From: CAJCIY01 sp964245825
Lineage (GTDB): Bacteria; Actinomycetota; Actinomycetes; Mycobacteriales; CAJCIY01
Direction: 5' to 3'
DNA: 64,000 nucleotides
Assembly (NCBI GenBank): GCA_964245825.1
Contig: CAXTNT010000003.1
Span: 62,001-126,000, forward strand
Made by a program: the position numbers and the translations under genes. The notes under the pieces are model-generated. The model worked only from the letters and a program-made list of their open reading frames with translations, was not told where the DNA came from and ran no database searches. Shown here one piece after another: positions 1-9,000 of the stretch (position 1 is its first letter; each line of letters opens with the position of its first letter).

Positions 1-364
1 TGCTGGTCTGCGCCAGGCCTGCCGTCGGCACCGACTCGAGCACGTCGGCCGGTTCGACGTGCCCGTCCCGGCCGGCCTTGGGTGCGAGCAGCCAGATCGC
101 GCCGTCGTCGCCGAGCTGGCGCCGGGCGTCGACCAGGGCGTCCACCAGATCGCCGTCCCCGTCCCGGAACCACAGCAGCACGTAGTCGACGACGTCGTCG
201 CAGTCCTCGGGCAGCAGCTCGCCGACGGTCGCCATGACGGCTGCGACCACCTCGTGGTCGATGTCGTCATCCGCCCCCAGCTGCTGGACCAGGCTGCCGG
301 CGTCGATGCCCAGGCGCTGGGCGACCCCGCGGGGGCCGTCGGGCCCGGCGGCGGTGGAGCCCAC
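1..364 (-). CDS. DUF3052 family protein (C-terminal end beyond window)
   Basis: The gene starts at a GTG (364-362) with a GAGGAGG-like ribosome site a few bases upstream and runs off the left edge, so about 121 N-terminal residues are visible. The segments VDYVLLWFRDGDGDLVDAL and IWLLAPKAGRDGHVEP are typical of the small actinobacterial DUF3052 family, whose function is unknown. In many actinobacteria this gene sits next to aceE. Here aceE is 1.2 kb away and divergent, which supports the call. The family name rests on recalled conserved motifs. Confidence 0.85.
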   Translation of the reverse strand, partial: MGSTAAGPDGPRGVAQRLGIDAGSLVQQLGADDDIDHEVVAAVMATVGELLPEDCDDVVDYVLLWFRDGDGDLVDALVDARRQLGDDGAIWLLAPKAGRDGHVEPADVLESVPTAGLAQTS

Positions 365-478
365 GCGCTGCCTCCTCGGGTTCCGGGTCTGTTGGACGAC
401 GATGAGGCGAGGTTAGCGGAGCAGGCCGGGGGGGCCCAGGCACATTCCCGGGAAGGCGACGTCGCACACCGCATGGGC

Positions 479-1123
479 TCAGTGGCGATGCCCGTCGGCG
501 GCATCCTTGGCTGTGTCGGCCGCAGCCTTGGCGCTGCTCGCCGCGGCGCTCTTGGCGCTGGACGCCGCGTCCGCCGCCTGCCCGGCGATCTGCTGGGACG
601 CATCGCCGGCCCGTGCCGAGGCCTGCTTGGCGGCCTCCCGAGCCTTGGCGGCAGCCTTCTCCGCGGCAGCCTGCGCGCGCGACTGGGCCGCGCTCAGTCG
701 CTTCGGCACGTCCGCGTCGTCCAGCCTCGACTTGGCCGTGTCGGCCGCGTCGGAGAGCTTGCCCGGCAGGTCGGCGTCCGCCAGCTTCTCCTTCGCCGTC
801 TCGGCCGCGTCCGACAGCTTGCCCGGCAGGTCGGCGTCCGCCAGCTTCTCCTTCGCCGTCTCGGCCGCGTCCGACAGCTTGCCCGGCAGGTCGGCGTCCG
901 CCAGTCGGTGCCGGGCGGTCTCGGCTGCGGCCGAGAGCTTCGACGGGAGGTCGGCGTCGTGCAGTTGCTTCTGGGCGGATGCGGCGCTGGCCCGGGCCTG
1001 CGCGGCGGCCGCGGCGCCGACCGCCGCCCCGGTCTTGGCTGCCCAGGACCGCGAGTCGAGCAGGATCCCGACTGCCGCCCCGGTGAACGCTCCCAGGATC
1101 ATGCCCCGCCACACCTCGCGCAT
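479..1123 (-). CDS. YtxH-like envelope protein with 20-residue tandem repeats
   Basis: A 214-residue protein. Residues 8-22 form one hydrophobic segment (MILGAFTGAAVGILL), followed by a very long Ala/Lys/Asp/Glu-rich helical region. The middle holds about four copies of a 20-residue unit, LADADLPGKLSDAAETAKEK, and the tail is an Ala-rich predicted coiled coil ending in GHRH. The N-terminus resembles YtxH-type proteins, which are small membrane-anchored stress proteins of uncertain role. The amphipathic repeats also recall LEA/apolipoprotein-like helices. Start chosen at ATG 1123, which precedes the hydrophobic segment. It lies near csbD, another stress-type gene. Exact function unknown. Confidence 0.7.
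   Translation of the reverse strand: MREVWRGMILGAFTGAAVGILLDSRSWAAKTGAAVGAAAAAQARASAASAQKQLHDADLPSKLSAAAETARHRLADADLPGKLSDAAETAKEKLADADLPGKLSDAAETAKEKLADADLPGKLSDAADTAKSRLDDADVPKRLSAAQSRAQAAAEKAAAKAREAAKQASARAGDASQQIAGQAADAASSAKSAAASSAKAAADTAKDAADGHRH
721..960. repeat. 60-bp in-frame tandem repeat, four copies
   Basis: Four 60-bp units lie inside the YtxH-like gene. Units 781-840 and 841-900 are identical. The flanking units 721-780 and 901-960 are diverged. The period is a multiple of three, so copy number can change without breaking the frame. The perfect identity of the two central copies indicates recent duplication or gene conversion. Confidence 0.95.
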
Positions 1124-1276
1124 GGATGCCGCCTTCGCAGTCGGGCCGACGTGATCGTCAGCGTTGCGCGCGACCTACCCCCCGGCCCCGGGTCGATGCC
1201 TACCGGCGAGATCAGGTTGACGCGACCAGGGTCGGGCACACCACCCGACACGCAGCACGATGACGATGGGAGACCC

Positions 1277-1450
1277 ATGAGTGCGCTAGACAAGGTCAAG
1301 AACCTGTTCGAGAAGGCCACCGGCGGTGCTAAGGAGCAGGTCGGCAAGGCCACGGGCGACAAGGACCTGCAGGCGGAGGGCGCCAAGTCCTCGACCAAGG
1401 GAAACCTCAAGCAAGCCGGCGAGAACGTGAAGGACGCCGTCAAGAAGTAG
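1277..1450 (+). CDS. CsbD family stress protein
   Basis: A 57-residue, highly charged protein starting MSALDKVKNLFEKATGGAKE, with the Gly/Lys/Gln pattern of the CsbD-like family (KEQVGKATGDKDLQAEG). CsbD proteins are small, probably flexible, general-stress proteins with no known enzyme activity. ATG 1277 has a GATGGGAG ribosome site just upstream. A strong hairpin follows directly, so it is probably a single-gene transcript. Confidence 0.85.
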   Translation: MSALDKVKNLFEKATGGAKEQVGKATGDKDLQAEGAKSSTKGNLKQAGENVKDAVKK

Positions 1451-1456
1451 CCCGAC

Positions 1457-1486
1457 CGAGGGGCCGGACATCGGTCCGGCCCCTCG
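1457..1486 (+). terminator. Strong hairpin terminator after csbD
   Basis: A perfect 13-bp stem (arms 1457-1469 and 1474-1486) closes a 4-base loop, starting 7 bases after the csbD stop. There is no long T tract, as is usual in high-GC actinobacteria. It separates csbD from aceE, which lies downstream on the same strand. Confidence 0.85.
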
Positions 1487-1593
1487 CCGGGGCCTCGGCA
1501 GCAGGAGCGCCGGGAAGCTCCTGGCCGGGGTGTCGCCAATGTCGCGTCCTCCCCCCGGTGACGGCGCCCGGGTCCGCAGACGAAGATGAGTCC

Positions 1594-4329
1594 ATGCCGG
1601 ATACCCGCAGGGCGGTCATCACCGACGGACTGCCGAGCCAGCTGCCCGACGTCGACCCGTCGGAGACGGCCGAGTGGCTCGAGTCCTTCGACGCGGTCGT
1701 CAACGCGGCCGGCCCGGCGCGGGCCCGGTTCCTGATGCTGAAGATGCTCGAACGCGCGCGCGAACGGCAGGTCGGCGTCCCCGCACTGACCTCGACCGAC
1801 TTCGTCAACACCATCCCGGCCGGTGCCGAGCCCTGGTTCCCCGGCGACGAGCACATCGAGCGCCGCATCCGGGCGTACATCCGCTGGAACGCCGCGATCC
1901 TGGTGTCCCGGGCGAACCGGCCGAGCATCGGGGTCGGCGGCCACATCGCGACCTATGCCAGCAGTGCGAGCCTGTACGAGGTCGGCTTCAACCATTTCTT
2001 CCAGGGCAAGGCCAACGGCGCCTCGGGCGACCAGGTGTACGTGCAGGGTCACGGGTCGCCGGGCATCTACGCCCGCGCCTACCTGGAGGGCCGGCTGAGC
2101 TCCGACCAGCTCGACGCCTTCCGGCAGGAGAGCAAGCCCGGCGGTCTGCCGAGCTACCCGCACCCGCGCCTGATGCCGGACTTCTGGGAGTTCCCGACGG
2201 TGTCGATGGGCCTCGGACCGATCAACGCCATCTACCAGGCTCGGTTCAACCGATACCTGCATGCCCGGCACATCAAGGACACCAGCGCCTCGCACGTCTG
2301 GGCGTTCCTCGGCGACGGCGAGATGGACGAGCCGGAGTCGCTCGGTGCCATCGGCGTCGCCGCCCGCGAGGAACTCGACAACCTGACCTTCGTGGTGAAC
2401 TGCAACCTGCAGCGCCTGGATGGTCCGGTACGGGGCAACGGCAAGATCATCCAGGAGCTGGAGTCCTATTTCCGGGGGGCCGGCTGGAACGTCATCAAGG
2501 TGGTCTGGGGCCGCGACTGGGACCCGTTGCTCGCCGCGGACCGGGACGGCGTGCTGGTCAACCGCATGAACACCACGCCTGACGGCCAGTTCCAGACCTA
2601 CACGGTGTCGGGCGGTGACTTCATCCGCGAGGACTTCTTCGGCTCCGACCACCGGCTCCGGGCGATGGTCGACCACCTCACCGACGAGCAGATCACCCGG
2701 CTGTCCCGTGGTGGCCACGACTACGTGAAGCTGTACGCGGCCTTCGCGGCGGCGCGGGCGCACGTCGGCCAGCCGACGGTGATCCTCACCCACACCATCA
2801 AGGGCTGGACGCTGGGCAAGGACTTCGAGGCCCGCAACGCCACCCACCAGATGAAGAAGCTCACAAAGGCCGAGCTCAAGGACTTTCGCGACCGGCTGTA
2901 CCTGCCGATCAGCGACGCCGAGCTCGAGGGGGACCTGCCTCCCTATTACCACCCCGGCGAGGAGAGCGAGGAGATCGCCTACCTCCGCGAGCGTCGGGCC
3001 CTGCTCGGCGGCCCGCTCCCCCATCGGGTGGTCCGGGCCAAGCCGCTGCCGCTGCCGCCCCGCGACGACCGGGCCTACACCTCGCTGGCCGCCGGCTCCG
3101 GCAAGCAACAGGTCGCGACGACCATGGCGGCCGTACGCCTGATCAAGGACCTGATGAAGGACAAGGGCATCGGCGCCCGCTTCGTGCCGGTGATCCCCGA
3201 CGAGGCGCGCACCTTCGGCATGGACGCGATGTTCCCGACCGCGAAGATCTACAGCCCGCACGGGCAGCGGTACGACGCGGTGGACCGCGATCTGCTGCTC
3301 GCCTACACCGAGTCGCAGTCCGGCCAGATCCTGCACGAAGGCATCAGCGAAGCCGGGTCGATGGCGTCCACGATCGCCGCGGGCACGTCGTACGCGACCC
3401 ACGGCGAGCCGATGATCCCGGTCTTCACCTTCTACTCCATGTTCGGTTTCCAGCGGGTCGGCGACCAGATCTGGGGCTTCGCCGACCAGCTCGGGCGAGG
3501 GTTCCTGCTCGGCGCCACCGCCGGGCGTACCACCCTGAACGGCGAGGGCCTGCAGCACCAGGACGGGCAGTCACCGCTGCTCGCGGCCGTGAACCCGGCC
3601 TGCGTGGTCTACGACCCGGCGTTCGCGTTCGAGGTCGCGGCGATCGTGCACGACGGGCTGCGGCGGATGTACGGGCCGGACAGCGAGGACGTCTTCTACT
3701 ACCTCACCGTCTACAACGAGCCCGTGCGCCAGCCGGCCGCCCCCGAGGGCCTCGACGAGCAGGCGTTGCTGCGCGGCCTCTACCGCTATCAGGCCTCACC
3801 GCTCGAGCGGGCGCCGCGCGCGCAGATCCTCGCCAGCGGCACCGGGATGTACGCCGCACTGCGCGCCGCCGAGATCCTGGCGCACGACTGGGGCGTGGCC
3901 GCGGACGTGTGGTCGGCGACGTCGTGGAGCGAGCTGCGCCGCGACGCCATGGCCTGCGACGAGGAGGCGCTGCTGCACCCGGATGCGCCGCGGGGCACCC
4001 CCTGGCTCGTCGAGGCGCTCGACGGCGCTCGCGGCCCGGTCGTCGCGGTCAGCGACTTCATGCGGGCGGTGCCGGACCAGATCGCACCGTGGGTACGGGC
4101 CGACTGGTCCTCGCTCGGCACCGACGGCTTCGGCCGCTCGGACACCCGCGCCGCACTGCGCCGGCACTTCCACGTGGACGGTCCGTCGGTCGCGGTGGCC
4201 GTGCTGGCGGCGCTGGCCCGCCGGGGCGAGGTCAAGCCGAAGGCCGTGGCGGAGGCGGCAGCCCGTTACCGGCTCGACGACGACACCGCCAGCGACGCCG
4301 GCTCGGCCACCGAGGGCGGAGCGGCCTGA
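1594..4329 (+). CDS. aceE: Pyruvate dehydrogenase E1 component (homodimeric type)
   Basis: A 911-residue protein matching homodimeric AceE along its whole length. It decarboxylates pyruvate with thiamine diphosphate and passes acetyl to the E2 lipoyl domain, feeding the TCA cycle. The ThDP motif starts with GDGEMDEPES near residue 240 and continues to NCNLQRLDGPVRGNGK. The C-terminal transketolase-like part includes HEGISEAG and PVFTFYSMFGFQR. Start ATG 1594 is preferred because it has a purine-rich site (GAAGATGAG) and aligns with family starts (ITDGLPSQLPD). An in-frame GTG at 1558 would add 12 residues. The next gene on this strand begins 1.7 kb downstream, so it is probably monocistronic. 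Confidence 0.95.
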   Translation: MPDTRRAVITDGLPSQLPDVDPSETAEWLESFDAVVNAAGPARARFLMLKMLERARERQVGVPALTSTDFVNTIPAGAEPWFPGDEHIERRIRAYIRWNAAILVSRANRPSIGVGGHIATYASSASLYEVGFNHFFQGKANGASGDQVYVQGHGSPGIYARAYLEGRLSSDQLDAFRQESKPGGLPSYPHPRLMPDFWEFPTVSMGLGPINAIYQARFNRYLHARHIKDTSASHVWAFLGDGEMDEPESLGAIGVAAREELDNLTFVVNCNLQRLDGPVRGNGKIIQELESYFRGAGWNVIKVVWGRDWDPLLAADRDGVLVNRMNTTPDGQFQTYTVSGGDFIREDFFGSDHRLRAMVDHLTDEQITRLSRGGHDYVKLYAAFAAARAHVGQPTVILTHTIKGWTLGKDFEARNATHQMKKLTKAELKDFRDRLYLPISDAELEGDLPPYYHPGEESEEIAYLRERRALLGGPLPHRVVRAKPLPLPPRDDRAYTSLAAGSGKQQVATTMAAVRLIKDLMKDKGIGARFVPVIPDEARTFGMDAMFPTAKIYSPHGQRYDAVDRDLLLAYTESQSGQILHEGISEAGSMASTIAAGTSYATHGEPMIPVFTFYSMFGFQRVGDQIWGFADQLGRGFLLGATAGRTTLNGEGLQHQDGQSPLLAAVNPACVVYDPAFAFEVAAIVHDGLRRMYGPDSEDVFYYLTVYNEPVRQPAAPEGLDEQALLRGLYRYQASPLERAPRAQILASGTGMYAALRAAEILAHDWGVAADVWSATSWSELRRDAMACDEEALLHPDAPRGTPWLVEALDGARGPVVAVSDFMRAVPDQIAPWVRADWSSLGTDGFGRSDTRAALRRHFHVDGPSVAVAVLAALARRGEVKPKAVAEAAARYRLDDDTASDAGSATEGGAA

Positions 4330-4446
4330 CGCCGCGAGTCGCTGCGCGCCCGGGCACGGCCCGCACCGGCCCGGGGCGAGGCCCGCACCAGCCGGCATCC
4401 TCGCGTGGGCCCGCGCCGCCCTTCGGCCCACGTACCCCCAGGGAAC

Positions 4447-5481
4447 TCACCGCTGCCGGGAGGTCCAGGCCAGCAGGTCGTCGACGCTCCGAGTGTTGAC
4501 GACATCGACCGGTCGGACCCCGCAGGCAGCCGCCCGTGCACATCCGTACGGCTGCCAGTCCAGTTGTCCGGGCGCGTGCGCGTCGGTGTCGATGCTGACG
4601 GCGCAGCCGGCTTCGAGCGCGAGCCGCAGCAGCCGTTTGGGGGGGTCCAGGCGCTCGGGCCTGCTGTTGACCTCGACCGCCACACCGAATCGTGCGCAGG
4701 CGGCGAACACGATCTCGTGGTCGAACTCGCTCTCCGGCCGGTTCTTGCCGCTCACCATCCGACCGGTGCAGTGCCCGAGCACGTCGGTATGCGGGTTGGC
4801 CACCGCGGCGACCAGTCGGCGGGTCATGGCCGCCCGCTCCATGCGCAGCTTCGAGTGCACGCTTGCCACCACCACGTCGAGCTCGGCGAGCAGGGCCTCG
4901 TCCTGGTCGAGGCTGCCGTCGTCCAGGATGTCCACCTCGATGCCGGTGAGAATGCGGAAGGGTGCGAGCTCCTCGTTGAGCCCGGCAACGACGCGCAGCT
5001 GCTCCCGCAGCCGCTCCGCGGTCAAGCCGTTGGCGACGGTGAGGCGTGGCGAGTGGTCGGTCAGCGCGACGTACGCATGGCCGAGATCCCGTGCGGCGCG
5101 GGCCATCACGGCGATCGGTGACCCGCCGTCTGACCAGTCGGAGTGGGTGTGCAGGTCGCCGCGCAGCGCCGCCCGCAGGGCCTCACCGCCTTCGGCCACC
5201 GGCGTGCCTGCAGTGGCCTCGAGGCGCCGCAGGTAGACGGCTGTCTCACCCCCGAGGGCATCGGTCACCACCTGGGCGGTGACCTTGCCGATCCCCTCGA
5301 GATCGGTGAGCGTGCCGCTGCTGCTCAGTGCCGCGAGGTCGTCGCGCTCGCGCAGCACGTCGGCCGCCCGGCGGAAGGCGCGGACCCGGTAGGTCGGCTC
5401 GTGCGCCCGCTCGAGCAGGTAGGCGATCCGCTCGAGCTGCGCGACCGGGGTGAGCACCGCGCTCAGCCGGACCGCCGCCAC
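4447..5481 (-). CDS. HhH + PHP domain phosphoesterase (PolX C-terminal-like)
   Basis: A 344-residue protein with an N-terminal helix-hairpin-helix part (LTDLEGIGKVTAQVV, residues 58-72) and a PHP metallo-phosphoesterase domain beginning at DLHTHSDWSDGG (His111 and His113 as metal ligands). Later motifs such as GIEVDIL, VASVHSK and DTDAHAPGQ complete the metal site. This resembles the C-terminal half of family X DNA polymerases (PolX) without the nucleotidyltransferase palm, so a DNA 3'-end or phosphate-processing role is possible. GTG 5481 lies inside the end of the upstream gene (19-base overlap), so the two are probably translated together. Substrate not determinable. Confidence 0.8.
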   Translation of the reverse strand: MAAVRLSAVLTPVAQLERIAYLLERAHEPTYRVRAFRRAADVLRERDDLAALSSSGTLTDLEGIGKVTAQVVTDALGGETAVYLRRLEATAGTPVAEGGEALRAALRGDLHTHSDWSDGGSPIAVMARAARDLGHAYVALTDHSPRLTVANGLTAERLREQLRVVAGLNEELAPFRILTGIEVDILDDGSLDQDEALLAELDVVVASVHSKLRMERAAMTRRLVAAVANPHTDVLGHCTGRMVSGKNRPESEFDHEIVFAACARFGVAVEVNSRPERLDPPKRLLRLALEAGCAVSIDTDAHAPGQLDWQPYGCARAAACGVRPVDVVNTRSVDDLLAWTSRQR

Positions 5482-6029
5482 CAGCCACGCCGAGGCTCCG
5501 CGGCCCTCCCAGGCGTCGGCCGCGGCTTGGCCGCAACATCAGGAGGGGGTACGGCCGCGGGCTCGGCGGAGATGTCTGCGCTGCCCGTCGCTGCGCCGGC
5601 CACGGTGTCCGCCTCGGCGTCGTCCAGGTCATCCCACCTTGATGCGCCCGACTCGCCGGGGTCGACACCGCCCCGCCCGCCCTCCTCCGGGTCGGCGATG
5701 GCCGACCCCGGTGCAGCCAACCCGGCCGGCTCCGGTGGGACGGCGTCGAACCAGGTCGGCGGCTCCTCGTCGAACGTCGACGACTCCGTGCCTTCTGCCC
5801 CCAGCTCCTGCAGGACGACGTGCAGATCCGTGGGGGCCTCGAGGTCGACGTCCGCCGACGGGGTGCCGGTGGCCCCGTGGCCGAGGTCCGGCGCCGCCGC
5901 TGCGCCGGGCATCCGGCCACCCAGTCGCGCCAGCACGCCCTCGAAGCGGAGCCGGCTCGGGCCCGGCGGCATGACCGCAAGCGCCGCGGCGAGTCGCTCC
6001 GCCCGGTCGTCGATCTGCATGCCGCGCAT
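5463..6029 (-). CDS. Hypothetical acidic Pro/Ala-rich protein
   Basis: A 188-residue protein I do not recognise. Residues 4-40 are predicted helical (MQIDDRAERLAAALAVMPPG, then RLRFEGVLARLGGRMPG). The rest is acidic, Pro/Ala/Glu-rich and probably disordered, ending in the basic GWWRRSG. ATG 6029 or ATG 6020 could start it, and no clear ribosome site decides. It overlaps the PHP gene downstream by 19 bases and is divergent from the EccC-like gene with only 61 bases between, so a shared promoter region is likely. The coding call rests on the gene coupling and open frame. Confidence 0.6.
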   Translation of the reverse strand: MRGMQIDDRAERLAAALAVMPPGPSRLRFEGVLARLGGRMPGAAAAPDLGHGATGTPSADVDLEAPTDLHVVLQELGAEGTESSTFDEEPPTWFDAVPPEPAGLAAPGSAIADPEEGGRGGVDPGESGASRWDDLDDAEADTVAGAATGSADISAEPAAVPPPDVAAKPRPTPGRAAEPRRGWWRRSG

Positions 6030-6090
6030 GGTCGCACGGCCTGTGGACAGTCCGCACCGACGTCGGCCTGAACCCGTCAGGGTGGGAGCC

Positions 6091-9000
6091 ATGCCAGTCC
6101 CGCCCGTCCCGCACCGGCCCGCCCGGCAACGACCGAGGCTGCCGATCGAGCGGGCACTCGAGCTGGCACCGGCGCCGGCGCCCCCACCGGCCGGCCCGGG
6201 CTGGCTGAGCGGGCTGCTGCCAGCCACGAGCATGCTGCCCGTGGTCGCCCTCGGCGCGACCGGCCATGCCCACGGCACGGCCCTGCTGCTGGCGCTCCTG
6301 GTCATCCCCGCCGTCGGCGGCACGGTCGCGATGCACGTCACCCAGCGTCGCCGGGCCCGACGGGACTCGCGCCATGCCCGTGACCGGTGGTCGGCGCACC
6401 TCGCCGGCCGGGTCTCCGAAGCAGCCTCCGCGGCCGCCGAGCAGCGCCTGGCGCTCGACCGGCTGCACCCCGTCGACCTGCTCGCGGCGGTAGGTGGCGG
6501 GTGCGCATTCGAGCGGCGGCCGACCGACGACGATGCCCTGGTCGTCGTCATCGGGGCGGGCGAGGTCCCGGCGCGGCGACCCCTTGTGCGCACCCGCGCC
6601 GGCCCGCTCGACGAGGTGGCCGCTGACTTGGACGCCGCGGCGGAGGCGGCGGTCGCCGGGGCGACCAGCCTCGCGGGAGCGCCGGTCTGCGTCGGCCTGC
6701 GGGCCGCCCGGGTGCTCGCGGTCGTCGGTACGGAGGCCGAGACCACACCGGTGCTCACCCGCGTCCTCGGCGAGCTCGCGGCCCTGCACGCGCCCGGGGA
6801 GCTTGCGCTGGGTGGCCGCGGGCTGCCCTGGGCGGCATCGCTCCCCCACGGCCGCGGCGGCCCCGGGTTCGATGCCGACCGCGGCGAACTGGCGGGGTGG
6901 CTGGCGGGGTCCGCGGACACCCCGATGCGGGTCGCCGTGCTGAGCACGTACGGCCCGGGCGACGATCCGGCGCTCGACGCAGCGCTCGCCGGAGTCGAGA
7001 CGGTGGCCGTCGTCGGCGTGCGACAACCCGCTGACGTACCGGCGTGCGCGGGCGCCGTGCTCGATGTCGCGAGCCGGATCCTGCGGGTCGGCAGCGAAAC
7101 CCGACGGCTGGAGCTGGTCGAGCGGCTCGATCCGGCGGCGGCCAGCCAGCTGTCGGCCGCGATCGCGGCTCGGGCTCCCGCCTCGACGAGCACGACGCCG
7201 ACACTGGCCGAGTTGCTGACCCAACCTCGGGTCCGGGAGCTGACCGTGCCTATCGGGCTCGACCTCGGCGGCGCGCCGGTCGAACTCGGCCTGGCCGAGG
7301 CGGCGGCCGGTGGGGACGGGCCGCACGGGCTGCTGGTCGGCGCCACCGGCAGCGGCAAGTCCGTGCTCCTGCGCACGATCGTCGCGGGCCTGGTCGCGCG
7401 GCACAGCCCCGACGAGCTCACGTTGCTCCTGGTCGACTACAAGGGTGGCGCCGCCTTCGCCGACCTGGCCGAGCTCCCGCACGTCGGCGGCCTGGTCACC
7501 AACCTCGACGAGGAGCCCGGGCTGCTGCGCCGGGTGTCGCTGGCGCTCGGCGCCGAGCTCGACCGGCGGCAGCGCCTCCTGCGCTCGGCCGGAGCCGAGT
7601 CACGACGGAGCTACGACGGGCGGCTGCCGACGCTGCTCGTCGCCGTCGACGAGGCGGGCGAGCTGCTGGCGGCCGACCCCGAGCTGGCGGACGTCTTCGC
7701 TCGCATCGGGCGGCTGGGCCGGTCCCTCGGCGTCCATCTCCTGTTCGCCACGCAACACTGGGATGCCGGCCGTCTGCACACCCTGGACGCACACCTCCGT
7801 TACCGGCTGTGCCTGCGGACCTTCACGGCCGAGGACAGCCGGGCCGTGCTCGGCAACGACGCGGCGCTGCGGCTGCCGGCCCGGTCCGGCGCGGCGTGGG
7901 TCGCGGTCGACGGCAAGCAGCGACGGGTCGACGTCCTGCCCCCGCCGGCCGACCCCCGCGCGCTGGTGCGCCCCTGCGCGAGCAGCGCCGACCCGGTCTG
8001 GCTCCCCCCACTCCCGGCCAACCTGCCGTGGCCGGGCGACGGGTCCCTCGGGCGACTCGACCGGCCCGAGCGGCGCGCCCAGCCGCGCCTCCGGCTGGAT
8101 CTGGACGGACCTGGCGGCCACGTCGCGGTCGCGGGCGGCCCCCGCAGCGGCGTGACCACGACCTTGCGCGCGATCGTGTACGCGGCCTGCGCGACGCAGG
8201 GGCCGGCCGACCTGCATGTGCACGTGCTCGACCTCGCCGGCGGCCTGTCCGACCTCGGCGACCTACCCCAGGTCGGCACCGTGGCGGCGTTGCACGAGGC
8301 CGGGCTGGTCCGCGCCGTCGTCTCGGCGGTACGGGGTGAGCTGACCCACCGCGCCGCTGACGGCGTCTGCGGTCCGCGCGTGCTGCTCGTCGTCGACGGC
8401 GCCGGCCTGCTGCGCAGCGACGACGGGCTGCTCGAAGAGGCGCTCGCGGACATCGGTGCCCGCGGCCTCGCGCACGACGTACACCTCGTCCTCGGCGTGC
8501 GCCGCTGGTCGGAGCTGCGGGGCGGGCTGCTGGACGCGGCGGGGACCCGCCTCGAGCTGCGTCTCGGCGACCCCAGCGAGAGCCTCGCCGGACGGGCCGC
8601 CGCGGCGCGGGTGCCGAGGGAGACACCCGGCCGCGGGCTGCTGCCGGACGGCACGCTGCTGCAGGTGGCGTTCCCCGACGCGTCCGCCCTGCCGGCCCGG
8701 GCCGGCCGGGTGGCGCCCGTCGTGCTGCTGCCGACCCGCGTGTCGCAGCCGGTGGTGGACGGTGACGGGGCCTTTCTGATCGGCCTTGGCGGCCCGGCTG
8801 CCACACCCGTCGGCCTCGACGTGCTGGCCCCCGGGCGCCATCTGGTCATCGCCGGCGACGCGGGCAGCGGCCGGACGACCGTGCTGCGCCGGCTCGTGCG
8901 GCACCTCGCGGCCGGGAGAGGCCAGGTCGAGGTCCATGTCCTCGATCCCCGCCGGACCCTCATCGACGTGGCGGACCTGGCCACCACGTGGTCGCACGCC

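Noticed and set aside
721..960. CRISPR array
   Set aside because: Repeats are contiguous, in frame and coding, without unique spacers.
59..1450. Long plus-strand frame of 463 codons ending with csbD
   Set aside because: Only the last 57 codons look like a protein family; the rest is the complement of DUF3052 and the YtxH-like gene. Typical high-GC shadow.
1099..3558. 819-codon minus-strand frame opposite aceE
   Set aside because: No family motifs, composition is His/Arg/Val/Gly-rich shadow, and aceE on the plus strand is certain.
5463..7421. 652-codon minus-strand frame opposite the EccC-like gene
   Set aside because: Only the part below 6029 has gene-like context; the rest mirrors the ATPase gene.
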